Source of the DNA: a virus
Direction: 5' to 3' (one strand)
Length of the DNA stretch: 48,571 nucleotides
IMG/VR virus record: IMGVR_UViG_3300048837_000831
Span: 1-48,571 of that record
Shown piece after piece: positions 13,240-20,917 of this stretch. The position numbers were made by a program, and so were the translations under genes. A model generated the notes under the pieces. That model worked only from the letters and a program-made list of their open reading frames with translations. It was not told the DNA's origin and searched no databases. Position 1 is the stretch's first letter; the number at the start of each line of letters is the position of its first letter.

Positions 13240-13371
13240 ATGAAAGTCACTTTTTTCTTTGCGTGGTATGACCTCTGGGTAGGTGCGTTTTACGATCAAC
13301 GCAAGCGCATCTTGTATCTGTGTCCGCTGCCATGCTGTGTGTTCAAAATTGAACGGAGGATGAACGCATGA
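13240..13371 (+). CDS. Small phage protein, 43 aa (below usual gene-calling length)
   Basis: ATG 13240 to TGA 13371; the stop overlaps the next start (ATGA). The product begins MKVTFFFAWYDLWVGAFYDQ, has a CPLPCC cluster near residue 30, and ends VFKIERRMNA. Aromatic-rich small proteins with this AWYD-W-G layout are found in many phages next to replication genes. The function is unknown. The tight packing and the sensible composition argue that it is real. Confidence 0.7.
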   Translation: MKVTFFFAWYDLWVGAFYDQRKRILYLCPLPCCVFKIERRMNA

Positions 13372-13757
13372 CACGCGGCTTCACCCAGCGATATCAGCGC
13401 ATGGGCGCGCAGGTTGCGCGCGAAGCGCGTGAGCGCAAGGCGGTGATGGATGCACTTGCGCCGAAGAGCGAGGCAGAGTTGCGGCAACACATCATCGATG
13501 CATTGCGGCAAATGGGGTGGGTTGCGCGCGACTTGAGCCAGCGCCGCAAGGTCGAGGGCGGGTTGAAGGACATGCCCGACATACTCGCGTGGAAGATGGG
13601 CCGCACGCTCATGATCGAGACGAAGCACGGGCGCGGCAAGTTGCGCGCCGGCCAGGCTGAATTTGCCGAGGATATCGCGCCGCACTGCGACCCGCGCACG
13701 CTCATCTACTGCACGGCGCGGTCGATGGATGACGTGCTTGCGGCGCTGGGGCTGTAA
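13368..13757 (+). CDS. VRR-NUC domain nuclease, 129 aa
   Basis: The segment from KVEGGLKDMPDILAWKMG to MIETKHGRGKLRAGQAEF gives the VRR-NUC/PD-(D/E)xK core: the aspartate of MPDIL, E-x-K in IETK, and the downstream Q helix. Stand-alone phage VRR-NUC proteins cleave branched DNA such as Holliday junctions. It is the last gene of the early operon, a common place for a resolvase that prepares DNA for packaging. It overlaps the 43-aa gene by 4 nt. Confidence 0.88.
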   Translation: MTRGFTQRYQRMGAQVAREARERKAVMDALAPKSEAELRQHIIDALRQMGWVARDLSQRRKVEGGLKDMPDILAWKMGRTLMIETKHGRGKLRAGQAEFAEDIAPHCDPRTLIYCTARSMDDVLAALGL

Positions 13758-13966
13758 CTGGTTTTATAGAACGAAAGGCGTATTTGTTGCATTGTTTGTG
13801 GCAGGAATGGGTCTTTTAGTCCTTGCTCACCATAGGCTATCCCATTAGGATTTAGAAGGGTGCAGTCTGTCTTTGGTAGTGCGACTATCTTAAAACAAAG
13901 TTGCATCATTGGCATCGTCACTGCACTTTCATTGTCATTCCGCGAACTATCGTCAGTGCCTGATAT
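13758..13966. other. 209-bp AT-richer gap between early and late regions
   Basis: Composition is clearly more AT-rich than the flanks. No gene with a good start is visible. A minus-strand frame across it (stop at 13706) reads like non-phage filler. No terminator is seen after the VRR-NUC gene. It may be remnant DNA from an insertion or a regulatory region for the late switch. Confidence 0.5.
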
Positions 13967-14182
13967 ATGTCGCAGCAAAACCCCTCCCCACGTAAACACA
14001 AAATAGATCGACCACGTCTCAAGCGCAAGTTCTCACGCGCGCTTATCAACGTCATGAATGATATGGAGAATTCATCCGGCGTGCCGCGCGAGGTGCGCCT
14101 TGTCAACATTGATGACGGGCGCAAAGTGAAGCCCACCGTGCTCTACGAGTATGACCCCGTTTCTGATGACGAGCAAGAATGA
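13967..14182 (+). CDS. Small Arg/Lys-rich protein, 71 aa
   Basis: The first 26 residues are very basic (SPRKHKIDRPRLKRKFSRAL) and the remainder is acidic, ending DPVSDDEQE. Arg-rich N-termini of this type occur in RNA-binding antiterminators, and the gene ends 22 bases before the first late promoter/leader element, the position where lambda-like phages carry Q. This is positional inference only. No ribosome site is visible before ATG 13967, so the start, and even the gene, is uncertain. Confidence 0.5.
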   Translation: MSQQNPSPRKHKIDRPRLKRKFSRALINVMNDMENSSGVPREVRLVNIDDGRKVKPTVLYEYDPVSDDEQE

Positions 14183-14203
14183 AGGATATAACTCAGGTAG
14201 ATA

Positions 14204-14287
14204 TATAATCCACCCAACCGAATAAGCGGCTGTAACAACCGAGTTTCTTGGCGGCCACATCTTTTGATGTGGCCGCTTTTGCTTTTT
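14204..14287 (+). promoter_or_regulatory. Late promoter-leader-terminator element 1
   Basis: -10 TATAAT (14204-14209) without a good -35, then a leader beginning CCACCCAACCGAAT and AAGCGGC, then a strong terminator (14251-14287). The first 27 bases match element 2 (22428-22454) at 21 positions. A short leader ended by a terminator in front of late genes is the layout of antitermination-controlled late operons (lambda Q type, or put-like RNA). Alternatively it encodes a small RNA of about 70 nt. Confidence 0.65.
14251..14287 (+). terminator. Intrinsic terminator before the lysis module
   Basis: 11-bp stem GCGGCCACATC (14251-14261) / GATGTGGCCGC (14266-14276), loop TTTT, then TTTTGCTTTTT. It is only 13 bp upstream of the endolysin start, so late transcripts must read through it or start after it. 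Confidence 0.93.
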
Positions 14288-14300
14288 CCCTGTTTCTCTC

Positions 14301-15434
14301 ATGACGAAATACAAAGTCATTGCCATAGGTGGACTCCGGGCGCGCTTCAACCCGCGCATGGATGCGCCAGTTCTCGGCATTGTTGCCGAGGGCGCGACGA
14401 TAGACGTGGTGCGCATCGAAGGCGGGTGGGCGACTGTGGCACTCGTGGCCGGCGGCGTGACGCTCGCACCCAGCGCGATTGCGACCGACAGCGGCTACTG
14501 CTACCTGCGTGAGCGCGCCGGCGGTGACGTGTATCTCACGCCGGCACTCAACCCCATTCCGTTGCCCCATCCACAACCCCAGCCGCACCGCATCCCCGTG
14601 CATCCGAAATACCAGTTGGGCGTGAACGTGCTGCACTCGGCAGAACTGGCAGAGGACGCCTTTGCGCGTGGTTGCCGCGCGGCGCTCATCATGAACAACC
14701 AGCTCGCGGCCTACAACCTCGCCCGCACTTATCCCGACGGCTGGGTGATGGTGCGCGAGTATCACACCGGCAAGCTGTCCCCCCAGCAGATGGCCGACAT
14801 GCTGGGTTTGCGCGGTGCGCCGCCGAACCTGATCTTCACCGGCGCGAACGAGAGCGACACCTACAGCTACGGCACACCGGAGCAAATCCGCGAGCGCTTC
14901 GATTTCGACCGCGGCTGGGCCGAGATCATCCACGGGCGCAATCCTGCTTCCAAATGCGCCATCGGCACGTTCTCTCACGGCTGCCCTGACTTCACACGCG
15001 AGGACATCAGGCAGGCCTTGCGCGACACCTACATCGCGTATGCCAACGACCATCCAGACTGGGTGATGCTGGATTTTCACCTTTACACAAAGGGCAAGCG
15101 CTTGCCAGGTCACCCGCCGGCAGACGCGCCCATCATCGGCGCGGAATGGTTTGAGATGCGCTACGAGAAGGCTTACAGCGAAACCAGCCTTGACGCGCGC
15201 GTCACGAGTGTGTGCGGTGAGCATGGGGTGGAGGGCGGCGCCGGCGGCTTTGCGTGGGCGGGCTACACGCCCGATCAGTTCCGTGAGTGGGCAAGCTGGT
15301 GGATGGACCAGCAAAAGACGAGCGCAACGCCGCTCTTGTGCGCCACGCTCTACACGCTCTCATGGCATCAGGGCTGGCAGGGTTACTGGATGCAGGGGTA
15401 TCTCGACACCCTGACCGAACTGTGGAGGTCATGA
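14301..15434 (+). CDS. Endolysin: SH3-like + glycoside-hydrolase (TIM barrel) domain, 377 aa
   Basis: Residues 1-75 look like a bacterial SH3 domain (YKVIAIGGLRARFNPRMDAP, then IDVVRIEGGWATVAL). A Pro/His linker (PLPHPQPQPHRIPVHP) leads to a (beta/alpha)8-type catalytic region, with TGANESDTYSYG (acid), DHPDWVMLDFHLYTKG and APIIGAEWFEM (acid) on successive strands, comparable to GH25/GH39-like lysins. It should cut peptidoglycan glycan strands. It is the first gene after the late leader and overlaps the C39-like peptidase by ATGA. The exact GH family is not certain. Confidence 0.75.
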   Translation: MTKYKVIAIGGLRARFNPRMDAPVLGIVAEGATIDVVRIEGGWATVALVAGGVTLAPSAIATDSGYCYLRERAGGDVYLTPALNPIPLPHPQPQPHRIPVHPKYQLGVNVLHSAELAEDAFARGCRAALIMNNQLAAYNLARTYPDGWVMVREYHTGKLSPQQMADMLGLRGAPPNLIFTGANESDTYSYGTPEQIRERFDFDRGWAEIIHGRNPASKCAIGTFSHGCPDFTREDIRQALRDTYIAYANDHPDWVMLDFHLYTKGKRLPGHPPADAPIIGAEWFEMRYEKAYSETSLDARVTSVCGEHGVEGGAGGFAWAGYTPDQFREWASWWMDQQKTSATPLLCATLYTLSWHQGWQGYWMQGYLDTLTELWRS

Positions 15435-15979
15435 TGTGCAACACATCCATCGCACCGCTGTCGCAGCGCGACGCGCGCTGGGCCAAGACGCTACTGGGCA
15501 ACTCCAACGTGTCCACCATCGGCGCATACGGCTGCCTCATTACGAGCATGGCGATGCTCGCAGGCCTGACGCCGGACGTGCTGAACCTGCGCATGAAGCC
15601 GCGCGGCTTCCAGCCCGCCGGATCCTCGTGCGAAGCGTGCGCCGCCACGTTCGATGTGCAGAAGTTTGCACCGAGCGCGCCGGCGCTCATGCGCGCCACG
15701 CAGGCATATCCCTATACCCCATTCCCCAAGCCGGAGATTGCGCAGCTCGTGGCACACCTGCGGGAAGGGCGGCCGGCGATTCTGGAGGTGGACATGGTGC
15801 CATACCCCAGAAACAACCAGCACGATCAGCATTTCGTGCTGGCAGTGGCTGCATTCGGGCATGACGGCGCAGAGCAGATCGTCATCAACGATCCGTGGTT
15901 TGGCGATCAGGTGACGCTCTCACCGCGCTACGGCACGACGCTGGCCGCTGCGCTCGTGCGCGTCATTTATTACGCATGA
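15431..15979 (+). CDS. C39-like papain-fold peptidase, probable cell-wall endopeptidase
   Basis: 182 residues from ATG 15431 (a second ATG follows at once). The catalytic Cys is C35 in IGAYGCLITSMAML, the His is in NQHDQHFVLAVA (about residue 136), and the Asp/Asn is in IVINDPWFG. The start PLSQRDARWAKTLLG is characteristic of the peptidase C39-like family. Together with the glycosidase upstream it forms a two-enzyme lysis set, one for glycan and one for peptide bonds. No signal peptide, so a holin is needed. Confidence 0.85.
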   Translation: MMCNTSIAPLSQRDARWAKTLLGNSNVSTIGAYGCLITSMAMLAGLTPDVLNLRMKPRGFQPAGSSCEACAATFDVQKFAPSAPALMRATQAYPYTPFPKPEIAQLVAHLREGRPAILEVDMVPYPRNNQHDQHFVLAVAAFGHDGAEQIVINDPWFGDQVTLSPRYGTTLAAALVRVIYYA

Positions 15980-16013
15980 ATTTCTTTTCTAAATTCTTGT
16001 TTGGAGGTGAATT

Positions 16014-16370
16014 GTGAACGAACTTGAGACCGTAAAACTGTTGACCCAGCTTGCAACGGGCGGCCTGGCCATGGTGTTTGTGTCCTGGCTTCTGGAGCGG
16101 GTGCCGGCATTTCAGGCAATATCGAGTGAGGCAAAGGCGTGGACGGTGCTGATGCTGACGCTCATCGTGTCGCTTGCGAGCCAGGCTGCGCTGAATCTGG
16201 TGCCGCCAGAGGTGCTGCTGGCGCTTGAGCCATACGTCAAAGTAGCGCTCGGCGTGATTACCGCCTGGCTGACTTCGCAAACCTATCACGCCGTGCAAAA
16301 GCGTGTGAGCAAGCAATCCTCAGCGCAATCCTCAGCGCAGGACGAAGCGCAGGACGAAGCGCAGGGCTAA
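16014..16370 (+). CDS. Holin-like protein, 118 aa
   Basis: GTG start at 16014 with a strong GGAGGTGA ribosome site. Two or three hydrophobic segments: TQLATGGLAMVFVSWLLERV, then AWTVLMLTLIVSLASQAALN, then VKVALGVITAWLTSQTYHA. The tail is hydrophilic (repeats of SAQ and DEAQ). The size and topology, and the position between lysins and spanin-like gene, fit a phage holin that permeabilises the inner membrane. Confidence 0.8.
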   Translation: MNELETVKLLTQLATGGLAMVFVSWLLERVPAFQAISSEAKAWTVLMLTLIVSLASQAALNLVPPEVLLALEPYVKVALGVITAWLTSQTYHAVQKRVSKQSSAQSSAQDEAQDEAQG

Positions 16371-16375
16371 ACGGC

Positions 16376-16681
16376 ATGAGCGTTGCATTGTTGTCGGAGA
16401 TCACGGCGCTGCTGATTGTTGTGGCCGCAGGCGCGGCTGTAGGGCGACACCTATGGCTGCTGCGTTGCAGCTACCTGAGCACCGGACGCGTGCGCTGGAA
16501 GAGTGTGCTGGCCGTGGGCGCCGGCGTCACCGCGATGGTGCTTTACAGCGTCGCGATTTACGACGATCTGCGTGACAACATCATCGACGGCGTGACGCTG
16601 CCGGTGTTGACCGTGCGACCGCTCATCATCCTGCTGCTGGTGGTCATGGCGATGAGCGGAGAGCGCAGCGAGCATGGTTGA
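16376..16681 (+). CDS. Second small membrane protein (holin or antiholin), 101 aa
   Basis: Three predicted membrane helices: EITALLIVVAAGAAVG, SVLAVGAGVTAMVLYSVAI and RPLIILLLVVMAM, with a basic cytosolic loop between the first two. It starts 6 bases after the holin stop and overlaps the spanin-like gene by 8 nt. Paired holin-like genes often act as holin/antiholin; which is which cannot be said. Confidence 0.72.
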   Translation: MSVALLSEITALLIVVAAGAAVGRHLWLLRCSYLSTGRVRWKSVLAVGAGVTAMVLYSVAIYDDLRDNIIDGVTLPVLTVRPLIILLLVVMAMSGERSEHG

Positions 16682-16985
16682 TTCCGCCACGCTTACCGCG
16701 CTTTCTGCACTTGTCGCTGCCGTTGCGACCGCCGGCGTGACTTACATGACCACGCGCAACAAGGCGCGATCTGATGAGGTGTCACTGCTCAGAGATGAAG
16801 TGACGCGCCTGCACAAACAGACGCGCGAACAGAAAGACGAATGGGAAGCCGAGCGTGAGGAGCTGCGGAAAGAAATCGCATCCCTGCGCAAAGAGAACGC
16901 CGAAGGGCGCATTGAGAACGCGAAACTGTATCGCGTCCTGCGCAAGCACGGCATTGACGTGGAGGCTGAGACAGCCTCTGCATAG
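16674..16985 (+). CDS. Membrane-anchored coiled-coil protein (Rz/i-spanin-like), 103 aa
   Basis: N-terminal hydrophobic helix (LTALSALVAAVATAGVTYMT) followed by a long charged coiled coil (VSLLRDEVTRLHKQTREQKD to EIASLRKENAEGRIEN). This is the architecture of inner-membrane spanins, although an o-spanin lipoprotein partner is not adjacent. If the host has a single membrane, it may act differently. The gene is followed by a GTGTCCGA palindrome. Confidence 0.65.
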   Translation: MVDSATLTALSALVAAVATAGVTYMTTRNKARSDEVSLLRDEVTRLHKQTREQKDEWEAEREELRKEIASLRKENAEGRIENAKLYRVLRKHGIDVEAETASA

Positions 16986-17007
16986 CGTGTCCGAGTTTCG
17001 GACACGC
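16985..17007. other. GTGTCCGA palindrome, copy 2
   Basis: The 19-mer GTGTCCGAGTTTCGGACAC (16987-17005), identical to 4709-4727, is extended by GC on both sides and lies in the 42-bp gap between the spanin-like and dockerin-protein genes. No T-run follows, so this copy is unlikely to be an intrinsic terminator. Confidence 0.75.
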
Positions 17008-17027
17008 CCGTCCTTCAAGGAGATTAC

Positions 17028-18980
17028 ATGAGCAAAAAACAAACATCGCTGCTGGCGCTCGTGCTGGCAGTGTCTTTGATCGTGTCTGCATCAGCGCAAA
17101 CCCAGATCAACCCCAAAGCAGACTTCAATGGCGATGGTGTCATCGACATCAGGGATGTGAGTGCGCTGAGCGCCTACGTGGAAGCGAACTATGGCGCAAC
17201 GGTGAACAACTCGACCCCCGCGCCGACCACCCTCCCCGCGACTGCAACCCTCGCGCCGACCACGCAGCCGACATCCACGCCAACAACAGTGCCAAATGCA
17301 TCTATTACCTTTCGAGGCGTCACAGCCGGCACCGCGCATTCTGGCACGCTGGGCATCGAGGCGGTGGTGAGCGGCGTCCAGCCGGCTTCGGTGGTGTTTG
17401 GATTGAATGGCGCTTCAACACAGGTGTGGACAGAGCGCATCCCGCCGTTCTATTTCTTTGGAGATGCCGGCGGTACGCCGAACGGCTGGGACACGACGCA
17501 GTGGCCCAACGGCTCCTACTCGCTGAGCGCGGTTGCCTATGACGCTGAAGGCCGGCAGATATCGCCGCCCTCGACGATCATGTTCAGCATCCTCAACGCA
17601 GCACCTGCGACGGTTGCACCGACTAACACACCCGCGCCTACCAACATCCCAACCAACACGCCCGTTCCGGCCACGGCAACGCCCATACCAGCAACCGCCA
17701 CACCTTCCGCCGGCGTGAATGCGCCGGACTTCACGCGAGGTGACTTCAGCGGCGCGCTGGGCATGAGCCGCGCAGTGTATGACCGGATGCGCGCTGACGC
17801 TGCATCTGGACTGTTTGACCGGCCCTGCACCGACGCAGAACACGACCGCACGCAGTGGCATGGCCTGCTCAACTACGCAAACGACAAGCAGCCCGGATCT
17901 GGTTGCTATTTCGATCACTTCCACGGCGACAACCCCAATGCCGTCAATGACTTGTTTGGGGCGCCGGCTGCATGGTGGGGCGGTTCGCAGGAGATTGCAT
18001 ACCCCTGGCAGACGTTCACCGTCACGGTGCAGCAGTCGCAGAACGATCTGGTGCAACTGCCGGCAGGCCATCTGCGCGAGAACGAATACAAGCACGAGGG
18101 ATATCTGTGGATCGTGCGGCGTGGCCAAACGTGCGCGCAGCCTGGACCTTGCGCAACCGACTTCCGCTTGCAGGTGCATTACATGAATGCGCACGACGGG
18201 CCGGTGCGCTTCCACTCGTTCTCAAGCGAGGTGCGATTGTGTTTCGATGCGCCCAACAACCAGCAGTGCGGCATCCGCCGCGCGGCCGGCTGGATGGACT
18301 TCGGCAAGTTGACCGTGCAGCGAGAGGGGGATGTGAGCAACCCCGCCTGTTGGTTCCGCTTCAACCAGACTGTGTCGAACGGCACAAACACGACTCAGCT
18401 TGTGACCCTGCCGGATGATCAGAAGTTCTACGACCAGTTCCGAAGTGACGACCCGCCCTTTGACGAGGTGCGCTGTCATGCCACCGTGCCGGTGTCGTTC
18501 ATCGCGGCCAACCCCAACGGCTTCAGCAACCCGAACGAGTCGACATTGGCGGAATGGTGGGGACACACAAAGGGGCAGGACTTCCGCGCAATCATCTTCA
18601 ACGCCAATCCAACCAGCAACGTCAGCCCGCAAACGGGCATGGCCATGCAGCCCTACTGCCCGGCAGACAGCGCGACCTGCAGATGGACAGGTGGGCGCAT
18701 CGCCGTTCGCCTCGGCTATGTCGTGCCGGTGAATGAATCTACCGACCCTGACAGGAACGGCATTGCAGACGTGCGCGGCTTCGCCACACGCTGGGGCGTG
18801 CCGACGAGCGGCTGCACGGCGCCGGGGCTGGACTGCGTGCCATACAGTTTTGAGGGTGTGCGCCTGCCCACGGCCAGCATCGGGTATCAACCGAACCGCG
18901 AAACGGGCAGCCCACTCGATCACGACATTACGCCGGCCGGCCAGCCGTCATGGGTGACGTGGTTTCGGCACACACACTAG
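17028..18980 (+). CDS. Secreted multidomain protein with dockerin-type EF-hand, 650 aa
   Basis: Signal peptide (SLLALVLAVSLIVSASA). One canonical calcium loop, D32-x-N34-x-D36-G-V38-x-D40-x-x-D43, as in half of a type I dockerin. Thr/Pro linkers at about 65-90 and 195-230 (PTNTPAPTNIPTNTPVPATA). An Ig-like domain lies between them (SVVFGLNGASTQVWTERIPP). A C-terminal domain of about 400 residues is rich in Trp and Cys with no recognised active site. It looks like a host-type exported surface protein carried in the phage late region between lysis and packaging genes. It could be a lysogenic-conversion or adhesin gene. Confidence 0.78.
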   Translation: MSKKQTSLLALVLAVSLIVSASAQTQINPKADFNGDGVIDIRDVSALSAYVEANYGATVNNSTPAPTTLPATATLAPTTQPTSTPTTVPNASITFRGVTAGTAHSGTLGIEAVVSGVQPASVVFGLNGASTQVWTERIPPFYFFGDAGGTPNGWDTTQWPNGSYSLSAVAYDAEGRQISPPSTIMFSILNAAPATVAPTNTPAPTNIPTNTPVPATATPIPATATPSAGVNAPDFTRGDFSGALGMSRAVYDRMRADAASGLFDRPCTDAEHDRTQWHGLLNYANDKQPGSGCYFDHFHGDNPNAVNDLFGAPAAWWGGSQEIAYPWQTFTVTVQQSQNDLVQLPAGHLRENEYKHEGYLWIVRRGQTCAQPGPCATDFRLQVHYMNAHDGPVRFHSFSSEVRLCFDAPNNQQCGIRRAAGWMDFGKLTVQREGDVSNPACWFRFNQTVSNGTNTTQLVTLPDDQKFYDQFRSDDPPFDEVRCHATVPVSFIAANPNGFSNPNESTLAEWWGHTKGQDFRAIIFNANPTSNVSPQTGMAMQPYCPADSATCRWTGGRIAVRLGYVVPVNESTDPDRNGIADVRGFATRWGVPTSGCTAPGLDCVPYSFEGVRLPTASIGYQPNRETGSPLDHDITPAGQPSWVTWFRHTH

Positions 18981-18988
18981 GGTTGTGA

Positions 18989-19534
18989 ATGAACGCATTG
19001 AATAACCGGCAACGCGCTTTCGTTGAGCACTATTTGCGGACGTGGAACGCATCCGAGTCGGCGCGCCTTGCCGGTTATTCTGTCAAGACCGCATACTCAA
19101 TCGGCCACGAATTATTGAAAAAACCTGAGGTTGTGGTCGAAATTGAGCGCCGGCTGGAGGAACTGAAAGCTGGCGCCGACGAGGTCATCACGCGCCTGAC
19201 CGATCATGCGCGCGGCACGATGGAGACGTTCATCAAGATTGGTGACAACGGCGCGGCGTGGGTGGACCTGAACCAGGCGCGTGAGGCCGGCGCGCTGCAT
19301 CTGGTGAAGAAACTCAAATCCAAGCAACGCAACCTGAAGGACGGCGAGACCGAATACGAGACCGAGATCGAACTCTACGATGCGCAGAATGCCATCGTGC
19401 AACTTGGCCGGCATCACAAGCTGTTTACCGACAAGGTCGAGGACGACCGCGTGAAAGCACTACTTGATGAGCTTGCAGACATACGACGCCGACGCGCTGA
19501 GATTGAAAGAGCGCGAACTGGAAATTCAGATTGA
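18989..19534 (+). CDS. terS: Terminase small subunit (Terminase_2 family), 181 aa
   Basis: The N-terminal HTH has the family's typical opening: LNNRQRAFVEHYLRTWNASE, then SARLAGYSVKTAYSIGHELL, then KKPEVVVEIERRL. The rest is helical, for oligomerisation and TerL contact. It recognises phage DNA to start packaging. The large-subunit gene starts within its last 68 bases in another frame. Confidence 0.92.
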   Translation: MNALNNRQRAFVEHYLRTWNASESARLAGYSVKTAYSIGHELLKKPEVVVEIERRLEELKAGADEVITRLTDHARGTMETFIKIGDNGAAWVDLNQAREAGALHLVKKLKSKQRNLKDGETEYETEIELYDAQNAIVQLGRHHKLFTDKVEDDRVKALLDELADIRRRRAEIERARTGNSD

Positions 19535-20906
19535 GCTGGCGCGGCTTGGTATTGACGCGCCGCCTGATGCGCCGCTTTCTCCGCCCGCCATCGCCAGTTG
19601 GATCGCATCCTGTGTCACCATCGAAGACCCCCAGCGCGAGCCATCGATCATCCCGTTCGACGTGTGGCCGGCGCAGGCGCAGCTTCTGGGCGACCTGCAA
19701 ACGACGCGCCAGCTCATCATCCTGAAAGCGCGGCAACTCGGCATCACCTGGCTTGTGCTGGCATATGCGTTGTGGTTGTGCCTCTTCCACGCTTCAAAGA
19801 CCGTCATCATCATCTCGAAGGATCAGGAATCGGCAAACGAGACGATCAAGCGCGCGCGGGGCATGTTCACGCGCCTGAAGCAGCAGCCTCAGACGCTCGC
19901 AATCGACAACGTGGGCGAGATCGCATGGTCGAACGGCAGCCGCATCAAAGCGTTTGCCTCATCTAGTGACGCCGGATCATCGTTCACTGGCAGCCTGCTC
20001 ATCCTTGACGAGCTGGCAAAGAACCCGAAGGCGCCCGACATCTACACCTCGGCAAAACCGACAATTGACGACGGCGGCGCGGTGGTGATCTTGTCAACGG
20101 CGAAGGGCAAAGAGAACATCTTCCACCGGCTGTGGACAAAAGCCGAAGCCGGCGAGAATGCGCTGCGCCCCGTGTTCATCCCGTGGCATGAGCGACCTGG
20201 CCGCGACGCGGCGTGGTATGCGCGGGTTGCGTCCGACGCGCTGACGATGCAGCACCACACGCAGGAATATCCCGCGACGCCTGACGAGGCATTTCAATCG
20301 CTGGCCGTGTCGCCGTTTATCGAGGCTATGGAGTGGTGGGATGCGTGCCGCGAGACACTGCCGCCGCTGGGCAAGCGCGAGCCTATTGTGATCGCGCTTG
20401 ACGCGGCCACTTCCAACGACAGCTTCGGCCTTGCCGTGGTCAGCCGGCATCCTGCGAGGAAGGGCGATGCGGCGCTGCGCATGGCGATGGAGTGGAAGCC
20501 GGTGAATGGCAAAATCAGGTTTGGCAGTGCCGGCGAGCCGGACACGCCGCGCGGCACAGTAGAGCGGCTCATCAAGGAATGCAACGTGCTGCAACTAACC
20601 GGCGATCCGTATCAACTGCACGACCTGTTCACGAGTATCCGAGAGGCGGGGCGCGTGAAGGTGGCCGAGTTCAGTCAAGGGCCAGAGCGGCTTGAGGCAG
20701 ACAACCAGCTGAGGCGGCTGATTCTGGAGCGACGCATCGCGCACGACGGCAACCCAGTTGCGCGCCGGCACATTGAGAACGCTGACGCAAAGATCGATGC
20801 GGATGCGCGCAAGCTGCGCATCGTGAAGCGCGAGCAGTCGCTCAAGGTCGACGTGGCCGTCTGCATCAGCATGGCCGTGAAGCGCTGTCTTGACCTGCCG
20901 TATTGA
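19467..20906 (+). CDS. terL: Terminase large subunit, 479 aa
   Basis: Walker A-like KARQLGIT (87-94), Walker B LLILDE (D181, E182), coupling motif ILSTAKGK (about 209-215), and RNase H-type nuclease with D312 (VIALDAATSND), TGDPYQ and a C-terminal SLKVDVAVCISMAV. It is the packaging ATPase and DNA-cutting nuclease. Start ATG 19467 inside terS is chosen as the first ATG of the frame; a later start would remove a conserved-looking helical N-terminus. Its 3' end meets the minus-strand integrase after 11 bp. Confidence 0.95.
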   Translation: MSLQTYDADALRLKERELEIQIELARLGIDAPPDAPLSPPAIASWIASCVTIEDPQREPSIIPFDVWPAQAQLLGDLQTTRQLIILKARQLGITWLVLAYALWLCLFHASKTVIIISKDQESANETIKRARGMFTRLKQQPQTLAIDNVGEIAWSNGSRIKAFASSSDAGSSFTGSLLILDELAKNPKAPDIYTSAKPTIDDGGAVVILSTAKGKENIFHRLWTKAEAGENALRPVFIPWHERPGRDAAWYARVASDALTMQHHTQEYPATPDEAFQSLAVSPFIEAMEWWDACRETLPPLGKREPIVIALDAATSNDSFGLAVVSRHPARKGDAALRMAMEWKPVNGKIRFGSAGEPDTPRGTVERLIKECNVLQLTGDPYQLHDLFTSIREAGRVKVAEFSQGPERLEADNQLRRLILERRIAHDGNPVARRHIENADAKIDADARKLRIVKREQSLKVDVAVCISMAVKRCLDLPY

Positions 20907-20917
20907 GCGCGCCACTT

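Noticed and set aside
13187-13242. 18-codon frame (GTG 13187) linking the 117-aa and 43-aa genes by overlaps
   Set aside because: The overlaps are neat but the product is too short and featureless to support.
13663-13848. 61-aa plus frame with one hydrophobic segment across the end of the VRR-NUC gene
   Set aside because: Most of it is a shadow of the nuclease; the only ATG near the hydrophobic part would give 13 residues.
13706-13999. 97-aa minus-strand frame in the AT-rich gap
   Set aside because: No ribosome site, no recognisable family, and it overlaps ends of two plus-strand genes. Kept only as a hint that the gap may be remnant DNA.
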